Part shown: piece after piece, positions 1-7,434 of the stretch | Layout of the letters: each line of letters opens with the position of its first letter | Position numbering within the stretch: position 1 is the first letter of the stretch | Assembly: GCA_026415195.1 (NCBI GenBank) | Contig: JAOAHO010000028.1 | Span: 1 to 33,374 of the forward strand | DNA from: Bacteroidia bacterium | GTDB taxonomy: Bacteria; Bacteroidota; Bacteroidia; B-17B0; Aurantibacillaceae | DNA: 33,374 nt | Direction of reading: 5' to 3' | Notes under the pieces: generated by a model | Told to the model about the DNA's origin: nothing | What the model saw: the letters and a program-made list of their open reading frames with translations, nothing else | The model's database searches: none | Made by a program: the position numbers and the translations under genes

Positions 1-679
1 AGGATATGCAGTGCATAAGATATTCTTTGGCCAATTCCACCCCCGCTTCCCGGCATTCTTTATGTTCCAGGATGCGGTCAGGATGGCGTATCCATTCCTG
101 CTGAATGCCCGTAAATGCTTCTTCAAACCCTTCAGGCAAAATTTCTTTTTTTCCTATCCATGCGGCAAACACGAACGGTAAGCCCGTGGACTTTTGCCAT
201 GACTGAACCAGGTCGGTATAGTGTGCAAATCGGGCCGAAGCGCGCAATGCCTTGTCGCCAATCAGCAACACCCCTTCGTCCGGCTTTAATGAATGTAAGG
301 CACTAAGCTCAGATAATGGTTGAAAACTGATTTCCTGCTTCCAAACATGGCGGCATAACCATTTCAACAATAATACGGACGTTCGGCTTTCATTATCCAA
401 AAAAATTTTTTTTAAAGATGACGTCGGCGCATTCGAAAAAACGCCCACACTTTTGACATAGGTTTTTGAACAAATCCCGATGTTTCCAATACGCGACAGC
501 CCCTGCATATCATTCAAAATTACCACGGGGGCAAGGCCCAGATCGGCCCATCCTTCTTTCAGCGCACGGTAACAGTCCGAAGGGGGCAGGGTTTCGAGGG
601 AAAAGCCCGGAAATTGGAATTTATCCAGGGCAAGGCGGAGCGGCAAAGTATTCAGGTATGAAACGATGACGGCTTTCAA
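1..679 (-). CDS. mqnA: Chorismate dehydratase MqnA, 3' end missing
   Basis: The reverse strand encodes an MqnA-type periplasmic-binding-fold enzyme, which dehydrates chorismate to 3-enolpyruvylbenzoate in the futalosine route to menaquinone. The frame opens with MKAVIVSYLNTLPL, matching the family's VSYLNTxPL start. It continues with a WADLGLAPVV stretch, a YVKSVGVFSN segment and GVLLIGDKAL, all typical of the family. There is no ATG; a TTG at 677-679 is the best start because it sits directly before the conserved strand. About 226 codons are present and the frame runs off the window edge, so only the C-terminus (some tens of residues) is missing. It is divergent from purM across 47 bp. The family call is firm; the start codon is inferred. 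Confidence 0.88.
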   Translation of the reverse strand, partial: MKAVIVSYLNTLPLRLALDKFQFPGFSLETLPPSDCYRALKEGWADLGLAPVVILNDMQGLSRIGNIGICSKTYVKSVGVFSNAPTSSLKKIFLDNESRTSVLLLKWLCRHVWKQEISFQPLSELSALHSLKPDEGVLLIGDKALRASARFAHYTDLVQSWQKSTGLPFVFAAWIGKKEILPEGFEEAFTGIQQEWIRHPDRILEHKECREAGVELAKEYLMHCIS

Positions 680-726
680 ATCCGGATGAAAATACCTTAT
701 TTTTTTTAAAGTTGTAATTTTAGGCG

Positions 727-1941
727 GTGTTGGACAAGGACAAATACGAACAACGCGGGGTATCCTCTACAAAACAGGAGGTACATGCAGCCATAAAAAA
801 TCTTGATAAAGGGCTTTTCCCAAATGCGTTTTGCAAGATACTTCCCGATTACCTGGGGAACGACGAAAAATATGTAACGGTGATGCATGCCGATGGTGCG
901 GGCACCAAGTCGGCTTTGGCGTATGCATGGTGGAAAAAAACAGGCGACTTATCGGTGTGGAAAGGGATTGCACAGGATGCCATCGTCATGAATACCGATG
1001 ACTTGCTTTGCGTGGGTGCCACGGGCCCGCTGGTGTTTTCCTCATCCATCGGGCGCAATAAAAGAAACATACCGGGCGAAGTAGTATCGGCCCTTATTCA
1101 GGGCACGGAGGAGGCGCTCGACGAACTGAGGCCTTACGGGCTGGAGGCCTTTCTGAGCGGGGGTGAAACCGCCGATGTGGGCGACCTGGTCAGGACGGTT
1201 ATTGTGGATTCCACGGTGGTGTGCCGCATGCCAAGGGCCGAAGTGATAGATGCCTCTGGAATACGTGAAGGCATGGTGGTGGTGGGCTTGTGTTCTTACG
1301 GCAAAGCCGCCTATGAAAAAGAATACAACGGCGGCATGGGCAGCAACGGACTAACCGCTGCCCGGCACGACCTGTTTAATAAAAAAGTTGCCGAGGAATT
1401 TCCCGAAACTTTCGACCCTGCTTTGGACCCCGATGTGGTGTATTGTGGCAGGCATGATTTGGATGAACCAGTTGAGGTGGCTTATACCGATGAAAGTGGA
1501 AAAAAAATCATTGATAAAGTTGCCCTGGCCAAATTGGTGCTTTCGCCAACCAGGACGTATGCTCCGGTGTTGATTCCGTTCATTAAAAAGCATCGCAAAA
1601 AAATCGGAGCCATTATTCATTGTACCGGCGGGGGCCAAACCAAAGTGCTGCATTTTTTGCAAAGCAACCTAAGGGTAGTGAAAGACAACCTATTTGAACC
1701 TGGGCCTTTGTTTGGTTTATTGGAAAAATTATACCCTGAAAATTCGCCCGAGCCCTACCGCAATTTCAACATGGGGCACCGCATGGAGGCATACCTTCCC
1801 CCCGACCTGGCTGATGAGTTAATATCGTGCTCCGAAAAACTTAACGTGGAAGCCCGGGTGGTGGGAAGGGTGGAAAAATCGGTATCCCCACAACTGGTAA
1901 TTGAAAACAGGGGAAGGGTATTTACGTTCGGCAAATCATGA
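727..1941 (+). CDS. purM: Phosphoribosylformylglycinamidine cyclo-ligase (AIR synthase)
   Basis: This 404-residue protein is the Bacteroidota-type AIR synthase. It closes FGAM with ATP to give aminoimidazole ribonucleotide in cytosolic purine synthesis. Visible signatures are YEQRGV near the N-terminus, HADGAGTKSALAY, MNTDDLLCVGAT, FLSGGETADVGDLVRT, YNGGMGSNGLTAARHD, LVLSPTRTYAP, CTGGGQTKVLHF and NMGHRMEAY. These cover both halves of the PurM fold. The start is GTG at 727, with TTG at 730 equally possible; no ATG lies near. A weak -7-like TAAAGTTG occurs at 707-714. The stop overlaps the next start as ATGA, implying translational coupling. This family is longer than the roughly 345-residue E. 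coli PurM, as is usual in Bacteroidota. Confidence 0.93.
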   Translation: MLDKDKYEQRGVSSTKQEVHAAIKNLDKGLFPNAFCKILPDYLGNDEKYVTVMHADGAGTKSALAYAWWKKTGDLSVWKGIAQDAIVMNTDDLLCVGATGPLVFSSSIGRNKRNIPGEVVSALIQGTEEALDELRPYGLEAFLSGGETADVGDLVRTVIVDSTVVCRMPRAEVIDASGIREGMVVVGLCSYGKAAYEKEYNGGMGSNGLTAARHDLFNKKVAEEFPETFDPALDPDVVYCGRHDLDEPVEVAYTDESGKKIIDKVALAKLVLSPTRTYAPVLIPFIKKHRKKIGAIIHCTGGGQTKVLHFLQSNLRVVKDNLFEPGPLFGLLEKLYPENSPEPYRNFNMGHRMEAYLPPDLADELISCSEKLNVEARVVGRVEKSVSPQLVIENRGRVFTFGKS

Positions 1942-2126
1942 AAGAACGTTCGATATTGCTGTTCATGGAACGCATGTGGTTGTTTGCATCCGCCTTTTCG
2001 GCATGCGTGTGTGCCTACTTCATCATCAAAAAAGATTTTGACAGCGCCCTGTATTTCCTGGCCCTCTTTCTGATTAGCGGTTTGTTTTATGTGTTGCGCA
2101 GGGCGCAACGAAAGAAAAAGACATAA
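1938..2126 (+). CDS. Small two-helix membrane protein
   Basis: A 62-residue protein with no recognised domain. Two hydrophobic stretches, roughly residues 10-30 and 37-53, are separated by a short charged loop (IKKDFD), and the C-terminus is strongly basic (RRAQRKKKT). That predicts a hairpin in the inner membrane with both ends in the cytoplasm. Its ATG overlaps the purM stop by four bases (ATGA), so it is probably translated by coupling and belongs to the same transcript. The coupling and the sensible membrane topology support a real gene; the function is unknown. Confidence 0.7.
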   Translation: MKERSILLFMERMWLFASAFSACVCAYFIIKKDFDSALYFLALFLISGLFYVLRRAQRKKKT

Positions 2127-2234
2127 AACCGTCCGGAAGTTAATATTACCGGTTGAAGGCGATGTTTTATTGTAGGGTTTTGTTATATCGAATTGACAAA
2201 GATTTTGAAAACATTCGAATTACATGAAATTTCA

Positions 2235-2242
2235 TAGATTTG
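2235..2242 (+). promoter_or_regulatory. Bacteroidota -7 box upstream of icd
   Basis: TAGATTTG matches the TAnnTTTG -7 consensus exactly and ends 15 bases before the ATG at 2258. No convincing -33 TTTG is present at standard spacing. Confidence 0.55.
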
Positions 2243-2257
2243 CCCCAAAAATTTCTT

Positions 2258-3694
2258 ATGCAAAGAATAACAATCGCGAAAGGAGATGGCATTGGTCCTG
2301 AAATCATGGATGCCACCTTAAAAATTTTATTTGCAGCCGGAGCAAAATTTGAAGTGGATGAGATTGAAGTGGGGGAAAAAGTTTACCTGGCAGGCAACAC
2401 ATCCGGAATTGCCCCCGAATCGTGGGATATCATACGCCGCAACAAAGTATTTTTAAAAGCCCCTATTACAACTCCACAGGGCGGGGGTTATAAAAGCCTC
2501 AACGTAACCACGCGTAAATTTTTGGGTCTTTATGCTAACGTGAGACCTTGCATCAGTTTGCATCCTTTTGTGGATACTAAGCATCCACAGATGGACCTGG
2601 TGATTATCCGTGAAAATGAAGAAGATCTTTATGCCGGAATAGAACACCAGCAAACCGATGAAGTGGTACAATGCCTTAAGCTTATAAGCAAACCCGGTTG
2701 TGAAAAAATTATCCGATATGCCTTTGAATTTGCCCGCTCACAAAACCGCAAAAAGGTGACGTGCTTCACAAAAGACAACATCATGAAGCAAACCGATGGC
2801 CTTTTCCACCAGGTGTTTGATGAAATCGGTGCGGAATATCCGGAAATTGAAAAAGAACACTGGATCGTTGACATTGGTGCAGCCAAAATGGCTGACACTC
2901 CCGAGGCTTTTGATGTGATTGTAACATTGAACCTTTACGGTGATGTATTGAGTGATGTGGCTGCCCAAATTGCAGGTTCTGTCGGCCTTGCCGGTTCGGC
3001 CAATATCGGCGAGGAGTGTGCCATGTTTGAAGCCATCCATGGTTCTGCTCCCCGAAGGGCCGGTCAAGATTTGGCCAACCCTTCCGGATTGCTTCAGGGC
3101 GCTGTGATGATGTTGAATCATATAGGCCAAAACGATGTGGCAGAAAAAATTCAAAACGCATGGCTGAAAACCATTGAAGACGGAATACATACGTATGATA
3201 TTTATAAAGAAGGTGTCAGCAAGAAAAAAGTAGGAACTAAAGATTTTGCTCAGGCCGTTATCAGCAATCTTGGACAAAAACCCTCGGTGCTTAAGCCCGT
3301 TCAATATAATTCGGGTAAAGTTATGAACCTGCCTAAATATACCAGAAAACCAGCAAGAAACAAAGAACTGAAAGGCGTGGATTTATTTGTGCACTGGAGG
3401 GGTACAAATGCAAACGAAATCGGCGCCATCATGAAAAAACTGGAATTGCCGAATGTGGAATTAACCATGATTACCAACCGCGGTATTAAAGTTTGGCCCG
3501 ATGGATTTCCCGAAACCTTCTGTACCGATCATTGGAGGTGCCGCTTCAAACCGAAAAAAGGCGCTCAAATTCAAAAGGAAAACATTGTGGAATTGCTTAA
3601 CAATGCCATTAAAGAAGGCGTGGATGTGGTGAAAACCGAAAATCTTTATGCTTTCGACGGCAAAGATGCTTTCTCTTTGGGGCAAGGGCAGTAA
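2258..3694 (+). CDS. icd: NADP-dependent isocitrate dehydrogenase, Thermus-type with C-terminal extension
   Basis: This protein oxidatively decarboxylates isocitrate to 2-oxoglutarate in the TCA cycle. The isopropylmalate/isocitrate dehydrogenase core includes KGDGIGPEIMDATL, PITTPQGGGYKSLNVTTRK (substrate loop), VIIRENEEDLYAGIEH, NLYGDVLSDVAAQIAGSVG (metal-binding Asp residues) and FEAIHGSAPRRAGQ. After about residue 335 comes an extra domain of roughly 140 residues starting after KKVGTKDF. Such an extension is known in Thermus and Bacteroidota enzymes and absent from E. coli Icd. I chose the ATG at 2258 (MQRITIAKGDG, 478 residues), because the frame's upstream TTG at 2240 lies inside the -7 box. 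The gene is followed by a strong terminator, so it is probably monocistronic. Confidence 0.95.
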   Translation: MQRITIAKGDGIGPEIMDATLKILFAAGAKFEVDEIEVGEKVYLAGNTSGIAPESWDIIRRNKVFLKAPITTPQGGGYKSLNVTTRKFLGLYANVRPCISLHPFVDTKHPQMDLVIIRENEEDLYAGIEHQQTDEVVQCLKLISKPGCEKIIRYAFEFARSQNRKKVTCFTKDNIMKQTDGLFHQVFDEIGAEYPEIEKEHWIVDIGAAKMADTPEAFDVIVTLNLYGDVLSDVAAQIAGSVGLAGSANIGEECAMFEAIHGSAPRRAGQDLANPSGLLQGAVMMLNHIGQNDVAEKIQNAWLKTIEDGIHTYDIYKEGVSKKKVGTKDFAQAVISNLGQKPSVLKPVQYNSGKVMNLPKYTRKPARNKELKGVDLFVHWRGTNANEIGAIMKKLELPNVELTMITNRGIKVWPDGFPETFCTDHWRCRFKPKKGAQIQKENIVELLNNAIKEGVDVVKTENLYAFDGKDAFSLGQGQ

Positions 3695-3729
3695 GTTTTT
3701 TTCACTCCAATTATTTTTATTTCTGTGTT

Positions 3730-3760
3730 TAGGCGGAATTTTCCGCCTATTTGTTTTTTT
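3730..3760 (+). terminator. Rho-independent terminator after icd
   Basis: A perfect 9-bp inverted repeat (TAGGCGGAA / TTCCGCCTA) at 3730-3749 with a two-base centre is followed by a T-rich tract ending in seven T. It lies 36 bases after the icd stop and separates icd from the transporter gene. Confidence 0.88.
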
Positions 3761-3857
3761 ATTACAGATGAATTTTTACTAAAGAAAATTTTCGGCTTTC
3801 TGAGGTTGTAAATTTTTTTCTAATAAAAATGGCTAATTTTATTGCGTTGGAGCGTAA

Positions 3858-4817
3858 ATGAATATCCTGCTCGAAAACATTACCAATCCGGCCTTGCTTT
3901 TTTTTGCTTTGGGGATTTTATCCGTTTACCTGAAAAGCGACCTTAAAGTTCCTCCGAATTCATCAAAGTTTATTTCTCTTTATCTGATGTTTGCCATTGG
4001 CTTCAAGGGAGGTCAGGAATTGGCGCACGAGGAGATCAATGCAGAAATCGTGATTACGATTTTGTTGGCCATTGTGATGTCGTTGATTATTCCGGTATAT
4101 ACATTCTACATTTTAAAGCAAAAATTTAATGTATTTGATGCCGGTGCCATAGCCTGTTCCTATGGTTCCGTAAGTGCCGTTACGTTTGTGACGGCCGTAA
4201 CGTATTTGGAGGCACACCAATATCTTTTTCACGGACACATGGTGGCCATCATGGCCCTGATGGAATCGCCTCCCATTATGATGGGGCTTTTATTGATACA
4301 CCTGCATCAAAAACACGATATGTTCAGCAACGCTTCGAAGGGAAAACTGCTGGTGCATTCGTTTACCAACGCCAGCGTATTCCTGATATTGGGCAGCATG
4401 CTCATCGGGTATATTGCCGACACCAAGCAGGCCGAGGGCATCAAGCCCTTCACCAACGACCTTTTCAAGGGTTTTTTGGCAATTTTTTTGTTGGATATGG
4501 GCATTACCAGCGGTAAAAATTTAAAAACTTTTTTTTCCTACGGATGGTTTCCGGTGGCATTTGCCGTGTTGGTGCCGTTACTAAACGGTTTTTTGGGTGC
4601 AATGTCCATTGCGGCAGTTACGTCTGATATTTCGAACCGGTTTTTGTTTTCGGTTTTGTGTGCCAGTGCTTCTTATATTGCCGTTCCTGCTGCTATCCGG
4701 ATGTCTATACCGCAGGCCAATGCCGGTTTGGTGTTGCCCATGGCCCTGGCGTTCACTTTTCCCGTGAACATCACCCTGGGGATGCCAGTTTACTTAAAGT
4801 TTGCGGAATTGTTTTAA
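3858..4817 (+). CDS. SbtA-like sodium-dependent bicarbonate transport family permease
   Basis: A 319-residue, almost entirely hydrophobic protein with about ten predicted membrane helices, of the SbtA family (DUF897). In cyanobacteria SbtA imports bicarbonate with sodium as part of carbon concentration. Recognisable features are the N-terminal NPALLFFALGIL, the IGFKGGQEL segment, CSYGSVSAVTFVTA, MALMESPPIMMGLLL and the second-half repeat ASASYIAVPAAIRMSIPQAN. In a heterotroph it may feed carboxylases or act in pH or sodium balance, which is inference. No PII-like sbtB partner is visible nearby. Its stop overlaps the end of the converging DUF2452 gene by four bases. The substrate is not shown by sequence alone. 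Confidence 0.85.
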   Translation: MNILLENITNPALLFFALGILSVYLKSDLKVPPNSSKFISLYLMFAIGFKGGQELAHEEINAEIVITILLAIVMSLIIPVYTFYILKQKFNVFDAGAIACSYGSVSAVTFVTAVTYLEAHQYLFHGHMVAIMALMESPPIMMGLLLIHLHQKHDMFSNASKGKLLVHSFTNASVFLILGSMLIGYIADTKQAEGIKPFTNDLFKGFLAIFLLDMGITSGKNLKTFFSYGWFPVAFAVLVPLLNGFLGAMSIAAVTSDISNRFLFSVLCASASYIAVPAAIRMSIPQANAGLVLPMALAFTFPVNITLGMPVYLKFAELF

Positions 4818-5293
4818 AAAGAAGATTTCTGTTCCAGAATTTCCCAGGTGTAATCGCTCAGGAGCTTGACGGTTGCTATAAATTCCAAGTTTTCGGGGAC
4901 TTTTTTACCCCACTCCTCAGGGCCGATCATCATCATCTTGTATTTATTTTCTTTGTTATGATAATACAAGTGATAAGAATGTCCCACAAAGGGTTCAAAA
5001 GGTATATCGGCCATGTAAATTTTTTCGCTGATTTGCATTCGTTGGGTAATTTCCAGGGCTTGTTGCTGAAGAAGTTCGGCCTGCTTTCGGATTTGCTCCA
5101 GTTGCTTTTGGGTTTGGTCGCGCATGGCCGTAAGGGCGCGGCTTTTGATTTTCCCTTCGTCTTCCGGGCGAATGACGGCACTACCCACATGGTGTGGGAA
5201 AGCCAACAAACCGGGATTTTCGGCTACTTTATCTTTGTCGATAGGATTAACGAACTCCGTGGGATCTTTTTTCTTTTGAGAATCTTCGTGCAT
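4814..5293 (-). CDS. DUF2452 family protein
   Basis: A 159-residue soluble protein of the DUF2452 family, of unknown function, common in Bacteroidota. The N-terminal third is polar (DSQKKKDPTEFVNPIDKDKV). A Gln/Glu-rich helical segment (roughly residues 58-88, RDQTQKQLEQIRKQAELLQQ) looks like a coiled coil. The C-terminal half has the family core: YMADIPFEPFVGHSYHLYY and MMMIGPEEWG. The start is the ATG at 5293, which shares a base with the stop of the upstream peptidase gene (TGATG). It is the last gene of a seven-gene minus-strand run. No signal peptide is seen, so it is cytoplasmic. Confidence 0.82.
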   Translation of the reverse strand: MHEDSQKKKDPTEFVNPIDKDKVAENPGLLAFPHHVGSAVIRPEDEGKIKSRALTAMRDQTQKQLEQIRKQAELLQQQALEITQRMQISEKIYMADIPFEPFVGHSYHLYYHNKENKYKMMMIGPEEWGKKVPENLEFIATVKLLSDYTWEILEQKSSF

Positions 5294-6429
5294 CAAAGGT
5301 TTAGTTTTTTTCGGATTTCAGCCGGCAGGGCGTCTTTATGCAACATAATGCTGGTGGTTTTCATCAGCACGTATTCTTCAGAAGCATAAAAATACCCCTC
5401 GCAGTTATTGTGTTTTCCTCCCCAACTGTTTTTAACAACATAATAGAAATTTTTGTTTTGATCGACAGCCGTTCCGATGATGTGCATGCCATGGTCGTCC
5501 TGGGTGGTGTAATTATCGAATTCCTTTTGGCGTTCCTGCGGACTGACGGGCTTTTGAGGAACGGGTTTTTTGATTAGTTCATCCGGCGGGAGCGGATTCT
5601 GAGGCCAAAGTGCAAGGCCATGTTTGTAAAGGAATGTTTTTTCACTCACATCGGCGGCCCAGGCAAAAGTGAAGTTATTTTCAATGGCCAGTCGCATGGT
5701 TTTCCGGAAATCGTCCAAGCTTAAATTGTATGCCCTTGCCCACAGCCAGTTATCGGGCACTTCCAATACGAAAGACGTATTAGCCGGGTGGTGCGTGAAG
5801 GAAGTTAGCAATACATAATTCTCGGGCTTAATACCCAAATATTCTGCAAATTGTTTGGGGGTAAATCGTTTTCCTTCAAATTCAAATGATTCGGGAACCT
5901 TCCCCAAATAGAGGTCGCACAATTGTTCGACAGCTTTAATATAGAAGTCAAAAGGAATGGGCCCCTCTGATTCTGCCACAGGCTTTAAGAGATGCTGGAT
6001 AGCGGCTTCAAGTTCACGGTGGCTTTTCAGAAAAACAGAATCGGTGAAGCCCGGATAGGCACTTTCCGGAACAATGCCGTATTTTTTTATAACTTCCAGA
6101 ACATCTGGGAATCCGCCTCCTTCTGCCAGATTGGTTTTTCCATGCATGCGAAGATAGTTTGCGGCTTTCATTGGATAGGTGTGGCGCACAATAAACATTT
6201 TGCTCAGCCGTATATTTTTGGCTTTGCCCGTACGCATGATTTCGCTTTCCAAAAACGACAATCCGGAGAACGACCAACAGGTGTTGGTTCGGCGTTGGTC
6301 TTCCGGAGGCAAAGCGTCCAGCCATTTCAGGATAGTGAACTCATATCCGGTGCCCTCGGGCTTAAACGTTTTGTTTTGGGCTGGAGCCGAGAAAACTAAA
6401 AAAACAATAATAAAAAATACTTTTTTCAT
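5293..6429 (-). CDS. Secreted C1-family cysteine peptidase (bleomycin hydrolase/aminopeptidase C-like)
   Basis: A 378-residue papain-fold peptidase with an N-terminal signal peptide (residues 1 to about 17, ending SAPAQ), so it is exported, unlike cytosolic aminopeptidase C. The catalytic triad is visible: Cys51 in TNTCWSFSG, His313 in DDHGMHIIG and Asn334 in VVKNSWGG. The Arg/Lys-rich R-R-T-N before the Cys and the long insert between Cys and His fit the C1B/bleomycin hydrolase branch. The gene begins two bases after the upstream membrane-protein gene and its stop overlaps the DUF2452 start. Substrate and final location (periplasm or outside) are unknown. Confidence 0.87.
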   Translation of the reverse strand: MKKVFFIIVFLVFSAPAQNKTFKPEGTGYEFTILKWLDALPPEDQRRTNTCWSFSGLSFLESEIMRTGKAKNIRLSKMFIVRHTYPMKAANYLRMHGKTNLAEGGGFPDVLEVIKKYGIVPESAYPGFTDSVFLKSHRELEAAIQHLLKPVAESEGPIPFDFYIKAVEQLCDLYLGKVPESFEFEGKRFTPKQFAEYLGIKPENYVLLTSFTHHPANTSFVLEVPDNWLWARAYNLSLDDFRKTMRLAIENNFTFAWAADVSEKTFLYKHGLALWPQNPLPPDELIKKPVPQKPVSPQERQKEFDNYTTQDDHGMHIIGTAVDQNKNFYYVVKNSWGGKHNNCEGYFYASEEYVLMKTTSIMLHKDALPAEIRKKLNL

Positions 6430-6431
6430 GA

Positions 6432-6785
6432 CTAAGATTTTTGGAGTGCAAAATACAGGTCAGTAAAGATATACAGTAAATAGTAAACTCCGACAATGAC
6501 AGACGTTTCGCTGTTTTCGGGGAGGTAAAAAAAGTTATAGTAAACAAACAGCCCAGCCGCACCAAGCAGCCGCACGACGGATTTATAGAGGATGGGCCAA
6601 ACAGGTTGTTTGAAGATGTAGGGCAGCCATGACGTCAGAAGAAATATGATGGCCATCCATGTTCCCAATTCAATCCATAGGAAAAAATTTTTTTGAGGAC
6701 GAAGAAAATGTGCCCCCAGTGTAACCATGCCAGATAAAACTAAAAAGAAAAATACGTTTTTTAAAAAAGGGAGAACATGCATCAT
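6432..6785 (-). CDS. Small multi-helix membrane protein, DUF6168/AtpI-like by position
   Basis: A 117-residue protein with about four predicted helices (near residues 7-25, 35-55, 69-90 and 95-113). The start is the ATG at 6785, whose ATGA overlaps the atpZ stop; the frame extends upstream to 6863 but that part lies inside atpZ. In many Flavobacteriia a DUF6168 membrane protein sits between atpZ and atpB in the F1Fo operon, and length and topology agree with that here. I assign DUF6168 by position and general character only, not by a diagnostic motif. No atpB follows: the next gene is a peptidase. Confidence 0.62.
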   Translation of the reverse strand: MMHVLPFLKNVFFFLVLSGMVTLGAHFLRPQKNFFLWIELGTWMAIIFLLTSWLPYIFKQPVWPILYKSVVRLLGAAGLFVYYNFFYLPENSETSVIVGVYYLLYIFTDLYFALQKS

Positions 6786-7006
6786 GATTTGGAACCAAGG
6801 CCGCGAAACATCAGGTAAAAGGACGCGGCGATTCCGCATAAGCATCCGAATAAAGTAAACCATGGGGTTTGGACAGAAAATTTTTTATCCAGCCATTGAC
6901 CCAAAAAAGCAAACAGGGCAATGATGATTCCCATTTGAATGGCCATGCCGCTGTATCGGGCCAACATTCTCCGTGAAGCGCCATCATTTTCATCAGCGGG
7001 CTTCAT
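6782..7006 (-). CDS. atpZ: AtpZ/AtpI family F1Fo ATP synthase-associated protein
   Basis: A 74-residue protein with two hydrophobic helices separated by a short polar turn. It contains YSGMAIQMGIIIALFAFLG, the QWLDKKF segment and TPWFTLFGCLCGIAASFYL, which match the AtpZ/AtpI family. Members help assemble the c-ring or handle divalent cations for the ATP synthase in the inner membrane. It overlaps the end of the bactofilin gene by 14 nt and the next gene by four, so expression is tightly coupled. The core ATP synthase genes are not in the window. Confidence 0.85.
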   Translation of the reverse strand: MKPADENDGASRRMLARYSGMAIQMGIIIALFAFLGQWLDKKFSVQTPWFTLFGCLCGIAASFYLMFRGLGSKS

Positions 7007-7394
7007 GGAATTTTTTATCGTCGGTAAAAGCCTCCTGCAGATTTTTCAATTTTGCCCCCATACGGCAAGTGCCGTTAAAGATCGCACCGCTGTCCACCAC
7101 CAGCTTATCGCAATCCAGATCGCCTTCAATCTTACAGCCGTTTTTCATATGCAGGATTTGCCTGATTTTCATGTCGCCTTTAATTTCTCCCGAAATATCG
7201 GCAAATTCCGACTCCACGTTTCCGAAAATAACACCCTCGGGGCCCACTACCAGCCTACCGCTTACTTTTAAATTTCCTTCCAGTTTTCCGTCGAGCCGGA
7301 AATCGCCCTGTATGTGAACGTCTCCGTTCACTACAGTGCCTTTCCCCAGGAGGTTAACCGAATCGATGCCTTTATGTTGGTTTTTGTTGAACAT
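6993..7394 (-). CDS. Bactofilin-like polymer-forming cytoskeletal protein
   Basis: A 133-residue protein of the bactofilin (DUF583) family. Such proteins polymerise without nucleotide into filaments at the inner membrane and act in cell shape or localisation of wall enzymes. The central region (about residues 17-115) shows the repeating short-strand pattern of a right-handed beta-helix: KGTVVNGDVHIQGDFRLDGK, GNLKVSGRLVVG, ISGEIKGDMKI and CKIEGDLDCDKLVV. The N- and C-terminal tails are short and polar. Bactofilin next to atpZ is a common Bacteroidota arrangement. It lies 40 bp downstream of dnaG on the same strand. Confidence 0.9.
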   Translation of the reverse strand: MFNKNQHKGIDSVNLLGKGTVVNGDVHIQGDFRLDGKLEGNLKVSGRLVVGPEGVIFGNVESEFADISGEIKGDMKIRQILHMKNGCKIEGDLDCDKLVVDSGAIFNGTCRMGAKLKNLQEAFTDDKKFHEAR

Positions 7395-7434
7395 CAGAGG
7401 CTAAGATAATTATTTTTTTTCAATAGAAAAAACA

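Noticed and set aside
4658-5389. Open frame of 243 codons on the plus strand
   Set aside because: It is antisense to DUF2452 and overlaps the SbtA-like gene in another frame. Its composition (Phe/Arg/His-rich) is not protein-like, and both overlapped genes have clear families.
6786-6863. Longer start for the small membrane protein after atpZ
   Set aside because: The extension covers atpZ in another frame; the ATGA overlap at 6785 is the more natural start.
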